Positions 1 through 4,536 of a stretch of 6,936 nucleotides of DNA are shown one piece after another; within the stretch, counting starts at the first letter, position 1; every line of letters starts with the position of its first letter. The notes beneath the pieces are model-generated. The model did no database searches, was not told the origin of the DNA, and saw only the letters and a program-made list of their open reading frames with translations. Source of the stretch: DASPTB01 sp035623615. Its GTDB lineage: Bacteria > Actinomycetota > UBA4738. The translations under genes and the position numbers were made by a program. The DNA is taken from contig DASPTB010000300.1 in the NCBI GenBank assembly GCA_035623615.1, forward strand, positions 1-6,936. Direction: 5' to 3'.

Positions 1-543
1 CCCCGTCGAGGCGATGTGGAACGCCTCGCGGATCGCGCGCGGGATGTCGGCCGCGTCGGTCACCATCGAGTTGTGCTTGGTCACCGGCATCGTGATCCCG
101 GTGATGTAGGCCTCCTGGAACGCGTCGTTGCCGACGACCGCCGTCGGGACCTGCCCGGTGATGGCGACGACCGGGATCGAGTCCATGTACGCGTCGGCGA
201 GGGCCGTGACCAGGTTGCAGCCGCCGGGGCCGGACGTCGCCATGCAGACGCCGGGACGGCCCGTCGCGTGCGCGTAGCCCTCCGCGGCGTGGCCCGCGCC
301 CTGCTCGTGGCGCATGAGGACGTGGCGGACCGACGAGTCGACCAGCGGGTCGTACGCCGGAAGGATCGCGCCCCCCGGAATGCCGAACATGACGTCGACG
401 CCCTCGAGCTCGAGCGCCTTCATCAGGGACTGCGCGCCGCTGAGCCGGGTGCCCGTCTTGGGCGGGGTCGCCGGCTTCGGAGCGGCGTCGGGGCGCCCGC
501 GCGCGGGTCGCGCCGGGGTCCGCTTGTCGCTGGTCTTCGCCAT
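1..543 (-). CDS. ilvB: Acetolactate synthase large subunit, N-terminal part (runs off left edge)
   Basis: Catalytic subunit of acetohydroxyacid synthase, the ThDP-dependent cytosolic enzyme that makes acetolactate or acetohydroxybutyrate in the first common step of valine, leucine and isoleucine synthesis. The minus strand reads 181 codons from ATG at 543 to the window edge with no stop. After a basic, Pro/Ala-rich extension of about 33 residues comes the family's PYR domain: GVDVMFGIPGGAILPAYD (48-65), RHEQGAGHAAEGYA (78-91) with the catalytic Glu80 that activates ThDP, GPGGCNLVTALADAYMDS (105-122), AITGQVP (127-133), FQEAYITGIT (142-151) and VTKHN (154-158). An AGGAGG site lies at 551-556, 7 nt upstream of the ATG. 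It is the last visible gene downstream of a leader-peptide attenuator. The C-terminal two thirds and any ilvN/ilvC lie outside the window. Family assignment is very secure. Confidence 0.96.
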   Translation of the reverse strand, partial: MAKTSDKRTPARPARGRPDAAPKPATPPKTGTRLSGAQSLMKALELEGVDVMFGIPGGAILPAYDPLVDSSVRHVLMRHEQGAGHAAEGYAHATGRPGVCMATSGPGGCNLVTALADAYMDSIPVVAITGQVPTAVVGNDAFQEAYITGITMPVTKHNSMVTDAADIPRAIREAFHIASTG

Positions 544-554
544 CGGGGTGCCTC

Positions 555-857
555 CTAGTGGGTCGCGGCCGGCCGCATCTCGGGTGGGGTGGTCGCGGCG
601 CGGCGGACGCCGAACCCTTCACGGGAGAGCTCCCGGCACGCGCGCTCGAACTCCCAGGGGGTCCAGTCCCTGCGGCGGGACTGGAACGCGTCCTCCTCGC
701 CGTCGAAGTGTGCTGCCAGGTACGTCACGTTGCCGGAGAAGTACTCGCTGAAGAACTCGCGGTCCTTCGGCTCGCGCATCTCCAGGGCCACTTGACCCGG
801 GCCCTCCCACTGGGCCCAGCCCACCTTTCTGTCCTGCTTGTCGAACTCGTAGCGCAT
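555..857 (-). CDS. Unrecognised 100-residue protein upstream of ilvB
   Basis: No family is recognised. The predicted protein is soluble, has no signal peptide or membrane segment, is rich in charged and aromatic residues, and starts MRYEFDKQDRKVGWAQWEGP. Other notable stretches are REFFSEYFSGNVTYLAAHF in the middle and RRRDWTPWEFERACREL towards the end; the last 18 or so residues look disordered (Ala/Pro/Thr). It is supported as a gene by an ATG with a good AAGGAG site (865-870, 7 nt spacing) and by its position: it begins 44 nt after the U-run of the attenuator, and its TAG stop (555-557) overlaps the ilvB ribosome-binding site, leaving 11 nt before the ilvB ATG. Such packing implies co-transcription and probably translational coupling with ilvB, hence control by branched-chain amino-acid supply. 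The plus-strand reading frames over the same stretch lack this logic. Confidence 0.8.
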   Translation of the reverse strand: MRYEFDKQDRKVGWAQWEGPGQVALEMREPKDREFFSEYFSGNVTYLAAHFDGEEDAFQSRRRDWTPWEFERACRELSREGFGVRRAATTPPEMRPAATH

Positions 858-901
858 GGTGCGTCTCCTTTGGTCTCGAGGGCTTCGCCGATCCGGGAAC
901 G

Positions 902-928
902 AAAAAACCCCTCGCGTGGAGGGGTTTT
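902..928 (-). terminator. Intrinsic terminator acting as ilv attenuator
   Basis: On the minus strand a CCCCTC/GAGGGG stem (924-919 with 913-908) and 5-nt loop (918-914) are followed directly by six T (907-902). Four A-T pairs can extend the stem. It lies between the leader peptide stop and the 100-residue gene, so it cannot be the end of a normal gene; a premature terminator in a 5' leader fits transcription attenuation. The plus-strand reading has only four T after the stem and no gene ending there. Confidence 0.85.
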
Positions 929-929
929 C

Positions 930-964
930 GGCGCGGCCAGGGCGTGCTTCGCCCCGCCCGCGCC
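930..964 (-). promoter_or_regulatory. GC-rich leader hairpin between leader peptide and terminator
   Basis: Outer arms GGCGCGG and CCGCGCC (964-958 with 936-930 on the minus strand) pair over 7 bp. Inner arms GGGCG and CGCCC (954-950 with 944-940) pair over 5 bp around the loop AAGCA. A 3 x 3 internal bulge separates the two stems. The leader stop codon (966-964) touches the base of this hairpin, so a ribosome sitting at the stop would prevent it from forming. It is a candidate pause or competing structure of the attenuator. I do not see a clean alternative pairing that excludes the terminator, so its exact role is inference. Confidence 0.6.
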
Positions 965-1032
965 TACCTAATAAGCAGTACGAGCGTCAGGTGGTTCGCG
1001 AAGTCTGCCTCTGCGTTCATGTGGACATTCAC
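964..1032 (-). CDS. Branched-chain amino-acid leader peptide (ilv attenuator)
   Basis: This is a short reading frame whose translation, not its product, is expected to be the regulatory signal. From the ATG at 1020 it reads MNAEADFANHLTLVLLIR and stops at TAG 966-964. Six of the seven residues at 11-17 are Leu, Val or Ile. Several codons there (GTA, CTT, ATT, and AGG for the final Arg) are unusual in such GC-rich DNA, as expected for a stalling site sensitive to charged tRNA. Downstream are a GC-rich hairpin and a U6 terminator, then the ilvB operon. The start is uncertain: an in-frame GTG at 1032 (22 residues, adding MNVH before the ATG) has GGAAGGAA at 1041-1048 and is used here; the ATG at 1020 has only a weaker AGGGTGA. 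Too short for standard gene callers. No convincing minus-strand promoter was found upstream. Confidence 0.8.
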   Translation of the reverse strand: MNVHMNAEADFANHLTLVLLIR

Positions 1033-1128
1033 CCTACCCGTTCCTTCCGCTTCTGCAACAGATTCTCGGCCTCACGGTCCACAATCTTGACCTGGGGATT
1101 TGTCCAACCCGTCCAGCGGGCCCGTCCC

Positions 1129-1157
1129 TTGACGAAGCGAGAGTTCCAAGGTACCTT
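1129..1157 (+). promoter_or_regulatory. Promoter of the PadR gene, probably leaderless
   Basis: TTGACG at 1129-1134 and TACCTT at 1152-1157 (TANNNT type) are separated by 17 nt. The -10 box ends 7 nt before the PadR ATG at 1165, which places the transcript start at or within a base or two of the A of the ATG. No Shine-Dalgarno sequence precedes that ATG, consistent with leaderless translation, which is common in actinobacteria. The remaining divergent region (about 1049-1128) shows nothing else I can support. Confidence 0.6.
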
Positions 1158-1158
1158 G
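1147..1158. promoter_or_regulatory. Palindrome over the PadR -10 box, candidate operator
   Basis: CAAGGTACCTTG is a perfect 12-bp inverted repeat covering the whole -10 hexamer of the PadR promoter. PadR proteins bind palindromes as dimers and commonly repress their own genes, so this is a natural autoregulatory operator. A perfect 12-bp palindrome is expected about once or twice by chance in 7 kb, so position rather than rarity is the argument. Symmetry does not extend beyond the 12 bp. Confidence 0.45.
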
Positions 1159-1164
1159 CACGGC

Positions 1165-1512
1165 ATGGTAGCAACGCGGGAGGAGTGGTCGCCCCAGCTC
1201 CGGCGCGGCGTACTGGAGTTCTGCGTGCTCGCGCTCGTGCGGGGCGGGGAGCGCTACGGCTTCGAGCTGGTGCGGGCGCTGTCGGACGTGGACGGCCTGG
1301 TCACGACGGAGGGAACCCTGTACCCACTCCTCGGCCGCCTTCGGCGCGAGGGCCTGGTCGACACCGAGTGGAAGGAGTCGCCGTCGGGACCGCCCCGCCG
1401 TTACTACTCGCTCACCGCGAGCGGGCGCGCACGGCTCGCCGCGTTCGTGGAGGAGTGGACCCGTTTTCGCGACGGCGTCGACGCGCTGCTCGGGACAGGA
1501 GGCTCCCCGTGA
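1165..1512 (+). CDS. PadR-family transcriptional regulator
   Basis: 115-residue winged-helix DNA-binding protein, close to the usual length of the short PadR subfamily. Hallmarks are LRRGVLEFCVLALV (12-25), RYGFELVRAL (30-39), TEGTLYPLLGRLRREGLV (48-65, recognition region) and GPPRRYYSLTASGR (75-88, the beta-wing and following helix). A short C-terminal helix (about 90-110) would form the dimer interface. The ATG at 1165 is chosen because it follows a promoter at leaderless distance and precedes the domain by about 10 residues; the frame is open back to 856 but that extension is non-coding in character and covers the ilv leader region. Its TGA overlaps the GTG of the next gene in a GTGA junction, so the two are translationally coupled. 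Probably represses its own unit; the effector is unknown. Confidence 0.93.
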   Translation: MVATREEWSPQLRRGVLEFCVLALVRGGERYGFELVRALSDVDGLVTTEGTLYPLLGRLRREGLVDTEWKESPSGPPRRYYSLTASGRARLAAFVEEWTRFRDGVDALLGTGGSP

Positions 1513-2171
1513 CGTCATCCACGCTGCACCCGCTCGCCGAGGAGTACCTCGCGCGGCTCCGCGCCGCGGCCGGGCGGCTCCCGCCCGACCGGCGCGACGA
1601 CCTGATCTCGGAGATCGAGGCGCACCTCGCGGAATCTCTTCCGCCCGACGCGACCGAGGCCCAGGTTCGGACCGCGATCGACCGGCTGGGCGACCCGGAG
1701 CAGATCGTCGCCGCGGAAGCGCAGGACGAGCCGGCAGCGCATCCGGCGCAATCGACCGCGGGTCCGTTCGAGTGGGTCGCCATCGGTGCGCTCCTCATCG
1801 GCGGGCTGATTCTGCCGGTCGTCGGGTGGATCGTCGGTGTCGTCATGCTCTGGGTGTCGAAGGCGTGGACGGTTCGCGACAAGGTGATCGGAACGCTCGT
1901 CCTTCCGCTGGGGCTCGCACCGGCCGTCGTCTTGTCCTTCTTCTTGCTGACACTCCCCGCGCGGCGTTGCCTGAGCACGAGTGAAGGTCCCATCCCGGGC
2001 GGTGGACACGTCGGGACAACCAACTGCACGGGCGGCCTGAACGGGTGGGGGACGCTGTTCGTGATCGTCGTATGGGTCGCGCTCCTGGCGTTGCCGGTGT
2101 GGACCGCCCTCTACCTCGGTCGTCGGGCAGGGCGAACGACCGCGGACTCGCCGGAGACAAAGACGACCTAG
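1509..2171 (+). CDS. HAAS-domain (PadR-associated) integral membrane protein
   Basis: 220-residue protein starting at GTG 1509, with AGGAGG at 1497-1502 and a 4-nt overlap with the PadR stop. Residues 8-80 form a cytosolic HAAS-type helical domain: EEYLARLRAAAGRLPPDRR, then DLISEIEAHLAE, ending in IDRLGDPEQIVAAEA. This domain is typical of membrane proteins paired with PadR regulators and is thought to transmit signals between membrane and regulator. Hydrophobic segments follow at about 89-118 (long enough for one or two helices), 126-151 and 182-205. The loop between the last two is polar, Gly-rich and carries two cysteines (Cys154, Cys173) that could form a disulfide if it faces outward. 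The C-terminus is short and basic/polar. A sensor or partner that modulates PadR is the likely role; the ligand is unknown. Confidence 0.85.
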   Translation: MTSSTLHPLAEEYLARLRAAAGRLPPDRRDDLISEIEAHLAESLPPDATEAQVRTAIDRLGDPEQIVAAEAQDEPAAHPAQSTAGPFEWVAIGALLIGGLILPVVGWIVGVVMLWVSKAWTVRDKVIGTLVLPLGLAPAVVLSFFLLTLPARRCLSTSEGPIPGGGHVGTTNCTGGLNGWGTLFVIVVWVALLALPVWTALYLGRRAGRTTADSPETKTT

Positions 2172-2232
2172 TCCTCAATTTCGTCCGGCTCCTGTACTCT
2201 TCCGGTACGGCCCCGGCAGTGGAGGACTGCGG

Positions 2233-3342
2233 GTGAGGAGATGGGTGGGACCCGGGCTCGCGGTGCTCGTTGCGGTCGGGGTCGTCGCGGCGATCGTCGC
2301 ATCCGTCGTAGGCCACAGCACGAAGGGCCAGACGAGTTCCCAGCTGACGGTCGTTCGTGGCGTCATCGGCTCCGAGAAGCAGCCTTTCTTCCTCGACCCG
2401 CGGGTGAAGGCCGAGTTCGCGCGGCATGGGTTGAGCGTCCAGGTGGACACCGCCGGCTCGCGCCAGATCGCGACGTCGGTCGACCTTTCGCGCTACGACT
2501 TCGCGTTCCCCTCCGGGTCGCCGGCGGCCGAGAAGATCGTGCAGAAGACGGGGGCGACGAAGTCGTACACGGTGTTCTATTCGCCGATGGCGATCGCCAC
2601 CTGGCGTCCGATCCTGCAGCTGCTGGAGAACGCGGGAGTCGTCCAGAACCGTGGCTCGTACTACTCCTTCCGGATCGCCCCGTACCTGAAGCTCGTGGCC
2701 CACAACGTCCGCTGGACCGACCTCCCCCACAACACCCAGTACCCGGCGGGGACGAGCATCCTGGTGACGTCGACCGACGTGCGCACCTCCAACTCGGCGG
2801 CCATGTACCTGTCGATCGCGTCCTACGTCCTCAACCACGACAACATCGTCGAGAGCGATTCGCAGGCCGACGCCGTCACCCCGCGGGCCGAGCAGCTCTT
2901 TCTGCGGCAGGGATTCCTCGAGTCCTCGTCCGAGGAGCCGTTCGACGACTACCTGTCGATCGGGATGGGCAAGACGCCGATCGTCATGATCTACGAAGCG
3001 CAGTTCGTGGCGCAGGTGATCGCAGCCGACGGGTCGATACGGCCCGACATGGTCCTGACCTACCCCGATCCCGAGGTCCTGTCGAAGCACATCTTCATCC
3101 CGCTCAAGCCGGTGGGCGATCGCGTCGGACAGCTGCTGTTGCACGACCCGGTCCTCGAGCGGCTCGAGGCGACGTTCGGGTTCCGCACCAACGACCCGGC
3201 GTACTTTCGCCAGGCGACCGCCGCCCACCATCTGAAGCTCCCGAACGACCTCGTGGACATCATCGAGCCGCCGGCCTACGACGTGCTCGAGCACATGATC
3301 GAAAAGATCGAACTCGCCTACGGAAACGGAGGATCCCCGTGA
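2233..3342 (+). CDS. Membrane-anchored substrate-binding-like protein of a TelA operon
   Basis: 369 residues from GTG 2233, with GGAGG at 2221-2225 (7 nt spacing). A basic start (MRRW) and a hydrophobic helix at about 5-28 act as signal anchor; there is no lipobox cysteine, so it is probably held by an uncleaved helix with the rest outside the cell. From about residue 38 it resembles type II periplasmic-binding proteins: LTVVRGVIGSEK (first strand and loop), TSNSAAMYLSIASYVLN with Asn187, IYE (253-255) and TYPDPE (276-281). The same landmarks recur at similar spacing in the binding module of the gene at 4537, so the two are likely paralogues. No permease or ATPase is encoded nearby, which argues for sensing rather than uptake. 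It overlaps the TelA gene by 4 nt (GTGA). The 61-nt gap from the previous gene has no terminator. The binding-protein fold is a motif-based reading without alignment; the ligand cannot be inferred. Confidence 0.78.
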   Translation: MRRWVGPGLAVLVAVGVVAAIVASVVGHSTKGQTSSQLTVVRGVIGSEKQPFFLDPRVKAEFARHGLSVQVDTAGSRQIATSVDLSRYDFAFPSGSPAAEKIVQKTGATKSYTVFYSPMAIATWRPILQLLENAGVVQNRGSYYSFRIAPYLKLVAHNVRWTDLPHNTQYPAGTSILVTSTDVRTSNSAAMYLSIASYVLNHDNIVESDSQADAVTPRAEQLFLRQGFLESSSEEPFDDYLSIGMGKTPIVMIYEAQFVAQVIAADGSIRPDMVLTYPDPEVLSKHIFIPLKPVGDRVGQLLLHDPVLERLEATFGFRTNDPAYFRQATAAHHLKLPNDLVDIIEPPAYDVLEHMIEKIELAYGNGGSP

Positions 3343-4526
3343 GCACGCAGAGCTCGGAACTGGTTCTGAGTCCGCCGCAGCCCATCGCCCCGGTGTCGCC
3401 GGCGCAGGCCGACGGGATGGTCGAGCTGGACGGCGCGACGAAGCAGCGGCTGGACCAGACCGTCGACGGCTACGTCGACTCCCTGACGAAGCTCGACCCC
3501 AACTCGCCCGAGATGCAGCGCAAGGTCGACTCGGTGCACACGCTCGGGGACAAGGAGATCCGTCAGTCCGCGAGCGTGTCGAACCGCATGCTCGACCGGC
3601 CCGTCCGGGCGATGGGCTCCGGCCTGTTCGACAAGAACGCACCGGTCGCGAAGTCGCTCGTCGAGCTCCGCCGGACCATCGACGACCTCGACCCGGCGAA
3701 GCAGGGACTGTTCTCCAAGAAGAAGCTGTTCGGGCTCATCCCGTTCGGCGACCGTCTCCGCGACTACTTCGCGAAGTACCAATCCGCGCAGACGCACCTG
3801 AACGGCATCCTGCAGTCGCTGTATCAGGGACAGGACGAGCTGCGGCAGGACAACGCCGCCATCGAACAGGAGAAGGCAAACCTGTGGACGACGATGGACC
3901 GGCTCAAGCAGTACGCGTACATGGCCGGCCACCTCGACGGCGCGCTCGAGGCCAAGATCGCCTCGCTGCAGGCGGCCGATCCCGACAAGGCGAAGGCGCT
4001 GCAGCAGGAAGTGCTCTTCTACGTTCGCCAGAAGGACCAGGACCTGCTGACGCAGCTCGCCGTCAGCGCCCAGGGCTATCTGGCGCTCGAGCTGATCAGG
4101 AAGAACAACGTGGAGCTGATCAAAGGTGTCGACCGCGCGACGACGACGACGGTGTCGGCGCTGCGCACGGCCGTCATGGTGGCCCAGGCGCTTGCCAATC
4201 AACGGCTCGTGCTCGATCAGATCACGGCCCTGAACACCACGACCGAGAACATGATCGAGTCGACGTCCGAGATGCTCCGCGACCAGTCCGAGCGGGTGCA
4301 CGAGCAGGCCGCGAGCTCCACGATCGGAGTGGATAAGCTGCAGGCCGCCTTCGACAATGTGTACGCGTCCATCGACGCGATCGACTCGTACAAGGCGCAG
4401 GCCCTCGACAGCATGAAGCAGACCGTCGAGGCACTCCAGACCGAGGTCGGGAAGGCGCAGGCGTACCTGGAGCGCGCGCGAGGAGACGACTCGCCGGGTG
4501 GCGGCGAGCTCTCGCTCGGGACCTGA
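3339..4526 (+). CDS. TelA-family toxic anion resistance protein
   Basis: 395-residue soluble, predominantly helical protein of the TelA/KlaA family, named for tellurite resistance on plasmids but also widespread on chromosomes, where its biochemical role is unsettled. The first 25 or so residues are Pro/Ser-rich and disordered. Family features are the DKEIRQSASVSNRML region (about 70-84), LVELRRTIDDLDP (104-116), KKLFGLIPFGDRLRDYFAKY (128-147), then long amphipathic helices with LQSLYQGQDELRQDNAAIEQ and AVSAQGYLALELIRKNN. The C-terminal third (about 265-385) is a coiled coil rich in Thr, Gln and Ala. There is no signal peptide or membrane helix, so it acts in the cytosol. GTG 3339 follows GGAGG (3328-3332) and overlaps the upstream stop in GTGA. 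The length fits the family. Neighbouring XpaC and VWA genes are known TelA partners by context. Whether this copy affects tellurite is not shown by sequence. Confidence 0.93.
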   Translation: MSTQSSELVLSPPQPIAPVSPAQADGMVELDGATKQRLDQTVDGYVDSLTKLDPNSPEMQRKVDSVHTLGDKEIRQSASVSNRMLDRPVRAMGSGLFDKNAPVAKSLVELRRTIDDLDPAKQGLFSKKKLFGLIPFGDRLRDYFAKYQSAQTHLNGILQSLYQGQDELRQDNAAIEQEKANLWTTMDRLKQYAYMAGHLDGALEAKIASLQAADPDKAKALQQEVLFYVRQKDQDLLTQLAVSAQGYLALELIRKNNVELIKGVDRATTTTVSALRTAVMVAQALANQRLVLDQITALNTTTENMIESTSEMLRDQSERVHEQAASSTIGVDKLQAAFDNVYASIDAIDSYKAQALDSMKQTVEALQTEVGKAQAYLERARGDDSPGGGELSLGT

Positions 4527-4536
4527 GGAGAAACCG

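Noticed and set aside
16..558. 180-codon plus-strand frame opposite ilvB
   Set aside because: Arg/Val/Gly-rich mirror of a certain gene (ilvB) on the minus strand.
902..928. Bidirectional or plus-strand terminator
   Set aside because: On the plus strand only four T follow the stem and no plus-strand gene ends upstream; the six-T side faces the ilv operon.
1033..1128. Minus-strand promoter for the ilv leader
   Set aside because: TTGGAC and several AT-poor hexamers occur, but no -35/-10 pair with acceptable spacing was found.
856..1164. N-terminal extension of the PadR frame back to 856
   Set aside because: The extension would cover the ilv terminator and leader on the other strand, has no family similarity, and PadR domains begin within about 10 residues of the ATG at 1165, which has a promoter at leaderless distance.
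2172..2200. Possible promoter before the binding-protein gene (TACTCT at 2195-2200)
   Set aside because: The -10-like hexamer is plausible but the sequence at -35 (TCCTCA at 2172-2177) is poor, so I cannot tell whether this operon has its own promoter or continues from the PadR unit.
1843..3642. 599-codon open frame on the minus strand
   Set aside because: Antisense to the HAAS, binding-protein and TelA genes; the translation is Arg/Pro/Ser-rich low complexity with no domain or ribosome site. It is a high-GC shadow.
4498..4536. Alternative GTG start 13 codons upstream for the VWA lipoprotein
   Set aside because: It overlaps the end of TelA, lacks a ribosome site, and would make an unusually long segment ahead of the signal peptide; GTG 4537 has AGGAG at good spacing.
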